NCBI GenBank assembly: GCA_016271365.2 | Contig: CM057450.1 | Location: 1,800,114,967 to 1,800,178,966, forward strand | Source of the DNA: Neoceratodus forsteri | Taxonomy: Eukaryota > Chordata > Ceratodontiformes > Ceratodontidae | Direction: 5' to 3' | DNA: 64,000 nt | Part shown: one piece after another, positions 1 through 10,329 of the stretch | Layout of the letters: every line of letters begins with the position of its first letter | How positions within the stretch are numbered: position 1 is the first letter of the stretch | Notes under the pieces: generated by a model | The model's database searches: none | What the model saw: only the letters and a program-made list of their open reading frames with translations | What the model was told of the DNA's origin: nothing | Translations under genes and position numbers: made by a program

Positions 1-1290
1 TATAGGCCTATCAGCCTTACATCACTTGTCAGTAAAATTATTGAACGGTTAATACATGTTAAAATTTCCAATCATCTTAAAATTTCCAATTGTACTGACA
101 TTTCCCAGCATGGCTTTACTACTGGTAGGTCATGTCAAACAAACCTTATTAGTTTTTTCGAACCTGTTAGTGACACCCTAGATTAGGGCCTTCCAGTGGA
201 CATCATATTCTTGGATTTTGAAAAAGCATCCAACACCGTTTCCCATAAAATTTTGATCAAACAACTTCATAATATAAATGTGGACATTTACTTAACTAAA
301 TGGATAGCAGCATGGTTATACAACAGACATCAAAGGGTGATTGTACGAGGGCATAAATCCAACTGGAGCCCTGTCACGAGTGGAGTACTGCAGGGATCTG
401 TTCTTGGGCCTTTACTTTTTAATATATTGATATCAAGCACGCAAACAACAAAAGAAGTTGGGATAAATAAATATGCAGATGATTGCAAATTGGGCTGTAT
501 TGTGAACACTACTGCATCTGCAAACACTCTCCAAGATAATTTAAATAAATTAACATCATGGGCGGTAAACAATAAAATGAAATTTAACCCAGCAAAGTGT
601 AAGGTAAAGCATATGGAGAACAATAATAAGAGACATCCATATTTTTTTCAAAATGTGAAATTAACAATCACAACAGAGGAAAGAGATTTAGGTATAACTA
701 TAACTGATAACTTAAAATTTAACACCCATACCAATAAAACTGTTACAAAATGTCACAAGACTATAGGTTACATATTGAGACATATCAAAAGTAGGGAATC
801 ATCTGTCATCTTGCCCCTATATACAAGCCTCATTCGTCCACATTTGGACTATTGTGTTTCATTTTGTGCCCCAACTTCCATTGGCTATTTAAACAAGACA
901 GAAAGAGTTCAACGAAGAATAACTAAAAGGATTGTTAATATGTCCAAACTTGATTATGGTTCTAGATTAAAATCTTTAAAGCTTTACTCTTTGAAGTACA
1001 GAATACTAAGAGGTGACTTAATCTATACTTACAATGCACACAATAACGATTACTTGTTAAACACAATATGATTGGAAAAGTTTTCAATAAGTAATCACAC
1101 TAGATCCCACAATTCAAAACTAAAATTATCCTTATGTAAAACCAATAAACGATCTAGATTTTTTACACAGAGAATTCCTCCAATCTGGAATACATTGCAT
1201 AGTAATATTATAAACAGTGAAAACATAGAACAATTTAAGAGAAACCTTGATAAATATATGGGTAACAAGAAATGTTCCTTCCACTGCTAA
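1..1290 (+). pseudogene. CR1-A ORF2, reverse transcriptase and C-terminal part (broken)
   Basis: One reading frame from base 1 encodes RT palm and thumb: YRPISLTSL and QHGFTTGRS at the start, motif A as FLDFEKASNTVSHK near 217-250, VTSGVLQGSVLGPLLFN near 373-420, and the catalytic YADD at 472-483, followed by DCKLG. The C-terminal LINE region RPHLDYCVSFCAP lies near 835-870 and IPPIWNTLHSN near 1175-1205. In-frame stops interrupt it at 184-186 (TAG) and 1069-1071 (TGA); the frame is otherwise kept to a final stop at 1290. The enzyme would copy LINE RNA at nicked target DNA. The catalytic Asp pair is intact but the stops make it a pseudogene. Confidence 0.88.
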
Positions 1291-1356
1291 TTTAGCTGGT
1301 GGCGAGTTCATAAATGGGCATGTGCCTTCTGAACTTGTATCAATCTATGAATCTAT
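1..1356 (+). mobile_element. CR1-like LINE (family CR1-A), 3' part, cut by the window edge
   Basis: The window opens inside the reverse transcriptase of a CR1-type non-LTR retrotransposon. Coding runs to 1290 and a short 3' UTR follows. The UTR words near 1300-1356 (ggcgag, atgggca, and the end tatgaatctat) recur at 33490-33555 at the end of the CR1-A copy in the middle of the window, so both belong to one family and share a 3' end near 1356. What lies further 5' is outside the window. The copy is decayed, with two in-frame stops, so it is fixed and inactive. Confidence 0.85.
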
Positions 1357-1682
1357 ACTGAACATTGTAAATATAGAGGATGCATCAGAAGCAAAAGGAA
1401 CAAATCACAATATTGGTACAATAACAACACTACTGATTTGGAACAAGGAACTTCTAGGAAAACACAAAAGACTTTTCAAACAAACATCTAAATTTTGTCA
1501 AGTTACTGTATAGAGGGTGATTCAGCAATCTCACTTTTTTTTTTTAATTAAAAAAATGGTAGCAAGTAATGTTAATAATTTACTGCATAGCAAATATAAT
1601 CAGTGGCATAACAACTTAATACCAGCAGCAGAACAAAATGCTTTGGAGAAACTAAAAAATGCCAAACAAGTGATCGATAAGT

Positions 1683-2202
1683 AAGTTGTTTACTGCATTG
1701 TGTTTATTGTTTAATTACTGTATTTTTGATGTACCTTGCATTTTCCACTATGTATACGTGACTATATGTTGTATATTTTGTCTCCCTATTTCCCTTCCCT
1801 CAACTCACACCTAGAAACGAGCCTTGGCTGCCAACATTGTGTCTTTTTGGGTTACTAATTTTCAATAAATAAGACCTAGCAGGGTGCGAAGAGTTAGGGG
1901 ATACCTGCCCACCCTGGGTGTAGTGAAGCCTGACGCTACAGGCAGAGGGCCAGTCAACTCCTGAGAGGACAGATATCCCCCAACACTCCACACCCTGAAG
2001 GGTCTTATCGCACTTACAAAATGGGCTACGTTGGCTCAAGACAACACATTTTTAAAGTGCAATATGATGGGGTGGTTTAGGAGAAATGCTGAGCACCACA
2101 AGCACAGTGGAGAGATTGCTGTGTAAGTTGTGAATAGGGAACTGTGAGCCACATACTGGCTCGGGTTTTGTACTGGGTGGTGTTGCCCGAGAAAAGTATG
2201 GG
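1683..2202. other. Interruption of the Penelope-like ORF, unrecognised sequence
   Basis: This stretch, with 2731-2767, separates two pieces of one Penelope-like coding region. It begins at a perfect donor-like gtaagt (1681-1686) and the block ends with a pyrimidine-rich run and AAG just before coding resumes at 2768. It could be a former intron or an inserted repeat. I see no ORF. A short match (acctRgaaaYgagccttggYt) near 1810 recurs near 61055, which favours a dispersed repeat for at least part of it. Confidence 0.4.
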
Positions 2203-2218
2203 AGAGAATGCTGTCAGC

Positions 2219-2714
2219 AAGCCAGTTTGCCATGCAGCGGTAGCGCTTATCACCCGGCACTGACAACCCATGTTCGGAAGACAGCATTGTGTGTCAGAGG
2301 GTCTGCTCGGGGGAGGTTGGATGAGCATCCCATGGACAGCTCTCCTCCTCCTCCTCCTGGGGCGGGGGTTGGTTTCCTGGAATACCAGTGACATCCAGTG
2401 GAGACTGGGTGTGCAACAGCTGGACCACCAAGCAGTGGGTGGAAGATTCTGCGGACATCTGTGGGCCGGGTGCAGGAGACTGCCTACTCTGCGCTTATGT
2501 CATTGCATGTCCATTCCTCCTGGGGAACCCAAGGAGAAAATCCCTGGACATGCAGCACAATGAAGCCCCTGGGCCACCTCCTGAATGACACCCCAGGCGA
2601 AGGCTCGGCTGGGGCCTATGGTGAATCTCAGTCTCTCTTCTCAGGGACCCCCACCATAGGGAGCATGCATCCCCCCACCTCTGACCAGGCGATAAAGAAA
2701 GTTGGAAAAAAAAA
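2219..2714 (+). mobile_element. tRNA-headed SINE (family S), with 16-bp target-site duplication
   Basis: The body is flanked by the exact 16-bp repeat agagaatgctgtcagc at 2203-2218 and 2715-2730 and ends in an A-run (ggaaaaaaaaaa), as expected for an L1-type-mobilised SINE on the plus strand. The head has an A-box-like tgcagcggtagcgctt near 2233 and a B-box-like catgttcggaagac near 2271. The rest is GC-rich and shares layout with the copies at 8462, 9698, 36795 and 39682. It is inserted in the interruption of the Penelope-like ORF, so it is younger than that interruption. Reading frames inside are fortuitous. Confidence 0.75.
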
Positions 2715-3062
2715 AGAGAATGCTGTCAGCCAGTCACACACCAGCATTTCTCTTACTCATTTTCTAAGCTATCATTAAGGAGGCAGATGAAGATGGCAAC
2801 ATTGTCCTTTTGCATAAACAGGATTACATCTGCGAAGCCTCAAGATTACTGAGTGACAGACAAAGTTATAAGATCTTATGCAGTAATCCTACTAATGCTT
2901 TGCAGAAAACAACGAATGATTTTATTGATGATGCTTTGAAGTGTGGGTGGATAACAGAAAATAAAGCTTTATTCTTCAAACCAACAGAAACAGTTACAAT
3001 GGATTATATGCCCAAGATCCACAAAACTATGGTCAATTCTCCAGGTAGAACTACAGTCTCTG

Positions 3063-4140
3063 GGGGTGGGGGGGGCGCTGTGCAGCCGAGCAAGATGGTG
3101 GCTCAGAAATGAAGCACTGCATCGTAGTCAGCAATTAAGTTTTATTAAAGCTATTTTGGGGGCATTTGGCACAGAACTAAAGTACTCAGCAGACATCGGA
3201 ACATCTGCAGCAGCAAAATGGGTAATCCCAAGAAAGACAAGATGCAGCAGGACAGCGTGAAAAGCAAAGACACTCCTGGTTCCACAGCTACGAGGTCTGC
3301 ACAGGGCCGCACGGAGCTGCTGACTGAGGAAATAGGCATTGAAATGCTGCACAGCATTGGACTTAAATTAAATAGACTTATCTTCTTGGTAGCTGGCCTC
3401 GCAGAAAAATTTGACACCCTGACCAATAGAGCACCAGTTTGAGACAGATAATTCTCTCTCTTGCAAACAGACTCGATGGAGACCAAGAAAGAAGCGGTGG
3501 CAGCCATGGGAGCCATAAGCAACTTGATTAAGGAGTACACTCATCTGAAGACCTGACTTAAGACCCTAGAGAATCAGGCTCAATCGGCAAACCTGCGGCT
3601 GGTGGGGATGCCTGAAAGAAGTGAAGGAGATCATCTGATACTCTTTATAAAAGAATAACTAGAGCAGCAGTTGGGGCAGCCCCGCAAGACTGGAACATTA
3701 CTTTTCAGAAAGCTTACAGAGTGGCCTACAGAGGAAGACAAGACAATCCTGAAGCCACCAGAGCGATCGCTGTGGTCCTTGACAGAGTGGGAACCAGGGA
3801 CCTCATCCTAGCGCTGGTGAGACAGAAATTTACATTACTGAATGATGGTCAATAAGTTCACTTATTTCCCAATCTCAGCTATGGTATGTGCCAGAGGAGA
3901 AAAAGGTTTGATGGGGTTCGAGCGATTCTGAGGGAAGCGGATGTCACTCATGGAATGGTGTTCCCTGCCAGGCTAGAATCCTCCATCAGGGTTAGGTGTT
4001 CTTGTTTTCTGAGCCTAACAAAGCCCTGAAATGGGCCCAATGGCACATATCTACCTCCCAACAGAGAGAAGAATTGCCCCAACTGGAGTCGGAGGATGAA
4101 CATGCTGTGGACACTTGATGAGACTGAGTGTTCAGGTTTG
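3063..4140 (+). mobile_element. L1-like LINE, 5' end and ORF1
   Basis: A G-rich start (gggggtgggggggg) followed by a short leader with gagcaagatgg leads into an L1-type ORF1. The start abuts the truncated Penelope-like RT exactly. No ORF2 follows: the coding signal ends near 4121 and the next recognised element is an L2-C at 5560. The 3' boundary is therefore uncertain; 4140-4640 may still be the inter-ORF region. Confidence 0.65.
3218..4121 (+). pseudogene. L1-type ORF1 protein (coiled coil, RRM, CTD), frameshifted
   Basis: The protein starts MGNPKKDKMQQDSVKSK and has a predicted helical, heptad-like region (EEIGIEMLHSIGLKLNRL, later AAMGAISNLIKEYTHLK), then the RRM start NLRLVGMPE near 3590-3618, then a C-terminal domain with FPNLSYGMCQRRKRFDGV and VFPARL near 3862-3975. 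This order is that of L1 ORF1p, the RNA-binding chaperone that coats LINE RNA. Stops occur after RAPV (3440) and elsewhere, and at least one frameshift lies near 3700. It is a decayed relative of the better preserved ORF1 at 14667. Confidence 0.72.
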
Positions 4141-5559
4141 CTCTGAGTCCCTTTTCACTCTAATAAGCTAAATTCCCCCCTCTTCCTAAGACTCTACTTA
4201 TATTTAGATAAAAAACTCCATAACTATATGAAGTTTAAAACTCCATCCTATGTTTTAAAAGTTTGAAGGTTAACGGGGGGGGGAGTAAACTACCCTATTG
4301 TTTTTCTTGCAAGTGTACCCTGTTGAGTAGAGAGTTGTTGGAGCTGTCACTAGCTCTAGTTAACAAACTCTGGCCAGAGCCGATACAGCTGTAGCCGAGC
4401 TAGCGGAGGTCCTGTTTCATCACCATCGCTTTGACCCAAGTTCCTGATGCTGCTTGAGTCTCCATCTGGCCCCAGATAACATTTGTCCTTTTAAAACGGG
4501 GCCGGAGGAGCTGAGACATGGAACCACTTGCAGGTGCACCAAGAATGTGCGAGATGGCAAAGCATCATGCACTGTGGCACTCATCCATTTTCTCGCTGCA
4601 ATAGCCTATTTTATATAACCCAGTCTTGAAGCCTTCCTGACGGTTGGCTCAGAGCTAGGGTACTGTGATGCAGATCCCTCACCAGGGACTTCCAATTCAC
4701 TGCCACCACCTGGATTTTTTACCAATGGAGCCCAGGAAGCCTGTTTCTGATTTCCCCCTTTGCGCAAGGTCAGGAAGGTCAACACAATAACTGTGGGTAG
4801 AGTGCTCTCCCGCGGACGGACTGCAACAGAGTCCAGCAGAAATAGAATTACCCTTTTAAATAATACACAAGCAGTTACTGATTCTATAAAAATAGACTGG
4901 TTACTAAAATATTACAGGTATTTACAACAGGATGTATTTACAGGAAACAAAAGGGTTGCACATTTACTAAGAAGCAGAAAATAAAATCACATTAGACAGA
5001 TAGGTATTGTACAGCAAAGTCTAAGCTATCCTCCCCATAGGAAAGCTTCACCTACCCTAGCTAAAGAAGCACTTTTCCCTCACTGTGCTATCCTATTCAG
5101 CTAGTCCTTGTAATGGCAGGGGCTTTGGTCTTTTTGGTGTCAGTCCAAGAGAGTGAGCTGGATATAAGCCCCTCAGTATATTGCCTTGTTCCAAGTGGGA
5201 GGGGTCCTACTCACTCTGAGTGACAGGCCCATGTTGCCCAGCCCTCTTCGAGAGTGTGTGTGCATGTGTGTCTCCCCACCCTTCAGCACCTCCTTGCTAC
5301 CATAATGATGTCTACCTGGTTTCTTTTGTTCAACATGGGAATATCTCCCAGAAGCATGCCATACCCCCACTGAGTTGATGGGTTTATTGCTTTACTGCCT
5401 CCTGCCTGGCTGTTCCTGTGAACCTTCTCGTGAGAACCATCAGACCTGTACTGTAACTTTTCCATATATACTTGCTTATGTGATCTGGCAACCATCTTGT
5501 CTGAAGAAGGTGCATACTCAAAAAAATAACTTAATCAAAAGAATACATGGTTCTGGTAC
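4141..5559. other. Unassigned stretch between L1-like ORF1 and L2-C
   Basis: I recognise no protein domain here. The part to about 4640 includes a G-run (4275-4284) and could be the inter-ORF spacer of the L1-like element. The part 4830-5480 is AT-rich then mixed, with a short GT-rich run near 5252-5272. No terminal repeats or target-site duplications are visible by eye. Open frames are short and carry no family signature. Confidence 0.4.
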
Positions 5560-5599
5560 CCTTTTCTGTCACAGATGCCCTAAATTCTATTTTCAGGCT

Positions 5600-6008
5600 G
5601 TTTCAGTCACATACACCTCAAAATACATTGCTAGAGTACTTGGCAAACCTAGGTGGGACTGATTTGGTTGATATGAAACTTCTTCCCCTGGTGGTAGAGG
5701 AACTTCCTCACTACATCTCTAGAATTTTTAACTTGTCCCTGTGCTACTTGTAGTTCTTCAAGGAGTGGAAATCCGTGCTGGTTACACCAGTTTACAAAAG
5801 TGGAGATCACACCAGCTTTGCCAATTACAGACCCACCTCTATCCCCCCCCCCCAACTAAGGCCCTTGAGAGAATAGTCTCTGACCAACTTGTCACATACC
5901 TTGAAAAATACAGCAATATGGCTTCCAGGGGCTCCACAACACCAACATAGCACGGCTTTAATACACCAACTGTGTTCATGAGACCCTTGACGATGGTGAC
6001 CTCCTCAG

Positions 6009-6043
<35 letters not shown>

Positions 6044-7060
6044 TATATTGACCTTACTAATGCTTTCAACCTGGTAAACCATACGCTCCTACTTAACATA
6101 CTCCTTGGCCTGGGTTTGTCACAGAACACAGGTGACTGGTTTCATGGTTATCTCATCAATTGCTCCTAGCATGCGAAGACTGATAAATCTTTGTCCAACA
6201 CCAGCGGATAACTATTGGTGTCCCCCAAGGCTCAATCTTGGGCCTACTCCTGTTTGGCCTCTTCATAATTCAACTTCCCAGTGCCTGTGAGACAGTCAAC
6301 ATACTGCTATAAGCCAGTGATACAGTCATTTATTCCAAAAACTCTGACCCTGACAGTCTTACTGACGCTCTCCAAAGTAACTTAGTTACCTGAACGCTGG
6401 TTCTCCAACAACCAACTGGTCCTTAATTACAAAAACAAAGACCATGCCCTTCTCTAGCCTTTCACAGAGGAGGAAAAATCCACCCTTTGTCATCCAAAAT
6501 GGCCAAAGGCAAAACCTTGAACAAGTGGAAACTTTCAAATACCTTGGAGCAACTCTGGATGACACCTTAACTTCGGTTTCCCCATGTTGGCAATCTGGTG
6601 GTCGTAGTTAACAGAAGACTGGGTGCCCTGTACCGTAGCTGGAACAATCTCACTGGGGACTAGACACCTTACTGTAGCCAGCTCCATTCTGCCATTTTCA
6701 GATTATGGCCTCCCTGACTATGCAGCTGCCAGTGACACAGTGCTAAATGGAGTAGAGTTGATCTGAAATAAGGAGTGACATTTTGTACTTGGTGCAGACA
6801 ACCAGATCCATAGTTGTACCCGTTATGCACTCACTAACTTGTTACCTTTACCTGCAGAATAAAACTCCAGACATGTTTTCTAGATAAAAAGGCAATCCTG
6901 GGTTTAACACCTCCTGTTTCAACAAATTGCTTCTGCACTGTGTCCAACCAATACAACACCAGGAGCATGACCAGGAATACCCTTAAGCTTCCTTTTCAGT
7001 GTACTCAGCTGGGCAAGCAGTCACTTGCTGTCAGGGCCACTAACTGATTGATGCACTGCT
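5600..7060 (+). pseudogene. L2-C ORF2 reverse transcriptase remnant
   Basis: Readable blocks in order are: SVLVTPVYKSGD near 5770, ALERIVSDQLVTYLEKY near 5862-5910, motif A as IDLTNAFNLVNHTLLLN near 6047-6097, and a PQGSILGPL-like block near 6222-6250. They lie in several frames. The YADD box is not readable; the corresponding site near 6310 reads as a decayed stretch. A TA dinucleotide run replaces the residues just before motif A. Compared with the copy at 49943 the order of blocks is collinear. Confidence 0.75.
6009..6048. repeat. (AT)n microsatellite inside the RT of L2-C
   Basis: About 20 AT units with one G interruption lie directly before the codons of RT motif A (IDLTNAFN). In the related copy at 56541 the same place reads GSIFIDLTKAF, so the run has expanded inside coding sequence after the element died. 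Translation gives an IY repeat. Confidence 0.95.
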
Positions 7061-7417
7061 GAATCAACCCAAATTAAATTAGTTTAAAACACCTTTGCGG
7101 TTTCTCTTTGCAGTACAGTGCAGCTGTAACCATTAAACTGTTTTGTTCAGTTTCTCTCTGTGAATACCCTATGACCTCTTATACAATGATCTGTATGGAT
7201 TTTTTAAAAACTGTATGTAATCGTTCTCTTTTAAGTGCTTTGAGCCTGACTCAACTGAATTTTCTCTGGAATGGCTTATTGTACTTGTGATGCTTTTTGT
7301 GACTATGTATTTGATGATGAACCTTTGTAAATAAGCACTTGTGTTCAAAGGTAATCTATAAAAGTTTTCAATAAATAAAATAAAAATATAATGGCTAAAT
7401 ACACTCTAAACATTTTA

Positions 7418-7935
7418 AAAGCAGGATCCTATTGAAAATGAGATATTGCATCTCATCTAGTCTGTCTGTGGTAAATATATAGTAAAACTGTGTAAAAGTA
7501 GGACACAGTACAGAAAACCCCACTGAAAAATGTGCAACTATGCTACTCAGCCCTGGAAAAATACAATGTAAAAAATGGACCCCTACGAAATTGAAAAATT
7601 AACTCTCACCTGAGCTATCCTGGGCCAACATATTATAAAAATGGGTAAAATCAGGACCCCTTTGAAAACAAGATATTGTACCTCTGTTGTGCTATTCTGG
7701 GTAAATACAGTGTAAAATGAGTCCAAGCAGGACCCTACTGAAAATAAGATCTTGCATCTCAACTGGGTTGTCCTTTATACCATTAAACTGTATAATAGCA
7801 GGACTCTACAGAAAACCCCACTGAAAAGGAGATGTTGCATCTAAGCTGATCTGTCCTACAAAATATATTGTAAAAGGAGGACCCCACTAAACACAAGATA
7901 TTGCTTCTCACTTCCACTATCCTATCATTTTAGAT
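7418..7935. repeat. Degenerate minisatellite, unit about 70-85 bp, about 7 units
   Basis: Successive units share the order: agcaggacc, a short run with actgaaaa, agatattgcatctca, then ctgtcctgggtaaatacantgtaaaa. Unit starts are near 7420, 7495, 7575, 7648, 7725, 7793 and 7870. Units differ by substitutions and short indels, so the array is old. No coding potential is seen. It directly follows the tail of the L2-C copy. Confidence 0.75.
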
Positions 7936-7958
7936 AGAGAAAAAGAGAGACGGCAAGC

Positions 7959-8000
<42 letters not shown>

Positions 8001-8378
8001 ATGTGGCAGATTTACAACAGGGCTGTCAGGCTGTAAAACACTTTCTCACTCTCACTCTATCTCTCTCTCTCTCTAAACGAACTTTCAAGCAGTGTTTATG
8101 CTACAGGCATGCAGATTATGTGGAAAACACCATCTAAATGCTGACAAGAGACTATAACAGGATATTTGCAAGCAGCCAAAATCCTGCTTTCATTTGAGTT
8201 TCTGCTTTGCCTACTCCTCTTGCAACAGTATAAACACTGCTTCATTTTAGATAGAGAAAAAGAGAGATGGCAAGCATGAGAGAGAGCATGCGACAGATTT
8301 ACAACAAGGCTGTCAGGCTGCAAAACACTCTCTCTCTCTCTCTCTCTGAAATGAACTTTCAAGCAGTGTTTATGCTAT
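7926..8378. repeat. Duplicated segment with GA/CT runs (period about 318 bp)
   Basis: The words cattttagatagagaaaaa, cagatttacaaca, ggctgtcaggctg and actttcaagcagtgtttatg occur at 7926-8105 and again at 8244-8376. The first copy contains a long GA run (about 7964-7999) and a CT run near 8055-8075; the second has a short GA run and a longer CT run (8327-8347). Between them, cagtataaacactgcttc is the reverse complement of part of the repeat end, so the block also has hairpin potential. Confidence 0.8.
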
Positions 8379-8461
8379 TGCAACAAGCTGAAAAAATAGT
8401 GTTAGGACTGGTCTGCTGAATAGAAAGAGGGCAGTATTTCATTCAACTGGCATAGTGATTT

Positions 8462-8905
8462 ATTTATTGTTTTTATATTGCTGATTGGTCCCCATCGCCT
8501 CCTCCTGCCAATTGGCGACGGGGACACATAGATATTTTTACAGGTTTTCTCCCCTGACCCCCCCAAGGCCCTGGCACATGGCCGTGTGAGCGTGTGGAGG
8601 CACACTACACACCCCGTGGTACCAGCTCATCCCTTTCCACCTCCTGTAACTGTTTGCTGCCCCCTCTCTGCCTATGCTACCCACCGCACCTCCACCCAGT
8701 GCGAGCAGAACTTTGGGGGGGCTTCAACCCATCCTCACCACCCTCAGGAGAGGAGAGCTGCCTATCAGCATGCTCAATCCTGCTCCACCCTTCCCCCCAC
8801 GCTGGTCCCCAATGACTCAAGGTCGTTCTCGTACCTGGGTTGCCAGCATAGAGCAAGGAGTGGCATCCAGTTCCTCAACCCTCAGTGCCACCAGGCTGGC
8901 TCTGG
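8462..8905 (-). mobile_element. tRNA-headed SINE (family S), minus orientation
   Basis: The block is flanked by catagtgattt (8451-8461) and cgtagtgattt (8906-8916), 10 of 11 bases alike. On the minus strand the head is at 8905, with a B-box-like ggtacgagaac near 8836 and an A-box-like region near 8870-8895. The A-rich tail (seen as T-rich tatttattgttttta) is at the low-coordinate end. The GC-rich body resembles the copies at 36795 and 39682. Confidence 0.72.
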
Positions 8906-8969
8906 CGTAGTGATTTTGAGTTGTGGAAGGATACACTGAAAACTCCAAATTTCTGTACTTCGGTATCCC

Positions 8970-9690
8970 ATTTTTTCAGCTACAGCAAGATGGCTCTCTC
9001 AGTGCTCTATGTAATGCATTCCAAATCACAGGGACAGCCACCTCAAACACGTGTTCCTTGGAGGACTTCAGCCTGGCCCTAGAGACTGAGAGGAGGCACA
9101 CCTCAGAGAAGCAGAGAGGGTGTGAGGACTGATGGGGATTCAGGAGTTTCAAAAGGTAGCTAGGGGCCCAACCCATGTAGGGCCTTACAAATCAGCACAC
9201 CAACCTTGAAGGTCTCACTCTCCTTCACTGGCGGCCATTGCAGTTCACACAGGACCGGGGTTACAAGACATGGCCTCAGAAAGCCAGTCAGCAACCTGGC
9301 CGCTGCATTCTGCACCAGCTGCAAGCATCGTGGGAAACCTCTACTGACCCCAAGGTACAGCGCATTACAATAGTCCAGCCTGGACATCACGAATGTATGA
9401 ACCAGTGTCAGCAGTTACTTGGAGCAGATAAGGGACTTAATCCAGCTGATATTCCTAAAATAGTAAAAGCCACTCCAGACTACAACTGACACCTGAGCCA
9501 CAGATGTCAGCCTTCTATCCAGAAAGGCCCCCAGAGTTTTTACCTTGGTGGCAGCCAACTGCCTAGAGGACTCCGCCCAAAGCTTTGTCAATTCTTTGAC
9601 TACCGCTGCCCCCCCACCACCACTCAACTCAACACTGGGATAAACACAACTGAATTCACTCTTAAGTTTGCCTATGAATATGATCAAAAT
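8970..9690 (-). pseudogene. L2-D ORF2 C-terminal remnant
   Basis: The minus strand carries MMSRLDYCNALYLGVSRG (near 9390) through the helical region NAAARLLTGFLRPC, VTPVLCELQWPPVK and FKVGVLICKALHGLGP, then PHQSSHPLCFSEVCLLSVSR and VAVPVIWNAL near 9010. This is the thumb and C-terminal region following the RT palm. Frames change near 9165 and 9415 and stops are present. The palm with its catalytic Asp pair is not visible. Confidence 0.78.
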
Positions 9691-9697
9691 GATAGAA

Positions 9698-10228
9698 TGT
9701 ACACCGGCCCAGTGGCACACAGGTCTGAGGTGATTAAGCACCATACCTCTCCCATGCTGGTAACCCAAATTCAAGAATGAGCTTGAACTGCTGGGGGTCA
9801 GTGAGGGGGAGGGCTGAGAAAGGACTAAGCAGCTGTCAGGCAGCTCTCTTCTCTCTGATTGGGGAGGTGAGTTTCCCTGGCTCTTGGCTGCCGCCGGGTG
9901 GAGGTCTGCTAGTAGTGTTGAGATCAAGGGGGTGGCTGGCTCTAGGCCAGGTCTGTGGAGCGGGGCCACTGGTTCCAGCGTGCATGCATGCTTCCATGTG
10001 CATGCATGACTGTGTCTTGCTGTGGCCCCGGTGAGATGGGGGGAACCAAGGAGAAAACCTATGTCCCCCATTGCCAAGCATGATGGCCCTCGGCATTTCT
10101 GAATTCAGCTTGTTGTGGATCACAGCTGGCCTGACAGCCAGGGGAGCGGACTGGACTGGAGGTCACCAAAACAGGGGTCCGAGGAAATGCACATAGTGGC
10201 AACAACAGGGCAAAAAGATAGATGAAAA
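9698..10228 (+). mobile_element. tRNA-headed SINE (family S) with 12-bp target-site duplication
   Basis: The exact 12-bp repeat aaaatgatagaa flanks it at 9686-9697 and 10229-10240. The head lies at 9700-9790, with an A-box-like tgaggtgattaagcacc near 9726 and a B-box-like aacccaaattcaagaatg near 9762. The tail is gatagatgaaaaaa. It is inserted in L2-D and is therefore younger. A conserved core word, gagaaaacctatgtcccc near 10050, matches the corresponding place in the copy at 8462. Confidence 0.78.
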
Positions 10229-10329
10229 AAAATGATAGAACGCTTGGATCTAAAAGTGTTGGTGGACAGAATAAAATGGGTTCACTCATACAGGCTAACA
10301 GTGCCCACCCCAACAGTTAATCTTCACTG

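Larger units (their letters stand above)
1557..3062 (+). pseudogene. Penelope-like element RT, N-terminal part, interrupted
   Basis: Two coding pieces match the N-terminal RT region of Penelope-like elements. The first (about 1557-1682) encodes LIPAAEQNALEKLKNAKQ. The second (about 2768-3055) reads IIKEADEDGNIVLLHKQDY, then SYKILCSNPTNALQK, TENKALFFKPTETV, and MPKIHK at 3008-3025 followed by PGRTTVSG. The PKIHK and GRPIVSG-type blocks are characteristic of Penelope-like RTs. About 1.09 kb separates the pieces, including a younger SINE. Coding stops at 3062, where an L1-like 5' end begins, so the catalytic palm is missing. Penelope-like RTs are related to telomerase RT and usually carry a GIY-YIG endonuclease; that part of a second copy is at 10330-11150. 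Confidence 0.8.
5560..7390 (+). mobile_element. L2-like LINE (family L2-C), 5'-truncated copy
   Basis: This is the RT and 3' end of the same family as the long copies at 47037-51415 and 52655-58118. It starts in the region just before the RT (LANLGGTDLVDMKLLPL) and ends with a UTR that closes in aataaataaaataaaaata. Both long copies end in similar ATAAA-rich tails after a run of the type gtctttgtaaa. The copy is strongly decayed, with many frameshifts. Confidence 0.78.
8917..10328 (-). mobile_element. L2-like LINE (family L2-D), RT end and C-terminus, split by a SINE
   Basis: Minus-strand coding matches the C-terminal part of vertebrate L2-type LINEs. Blocks from 5' to 3' on the minus strand are KTLGAFLDRRLTSVAQVSVV near 9538-9480, FYYFRNISWIKSLICSKDL, SRLDYCNALYLGVSRG near 9385-9340, LQLVQNAAARLLTGF, and KALHGLGPSYLLKLLN. 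Sequence upstream continues past a SINE (9698-10228). The 5' boundary near 10328 and the 3' boundary near 8917 are estimates. Two more pieces of this family are at 45590-46090 and 51697-51905. Confidence 0.78.

Noticed and set aside
7418..7935. CRISPR-like array
   Set aside because: Units are contiguous and all diverged, without conserved repeats separated by unique spacers; the DNA is eukaryotic.
8586..8939. Pro-rich open frame of 117 codons
   Set aside because: It is the GC-rich body of a SINE read in the antisense direction.
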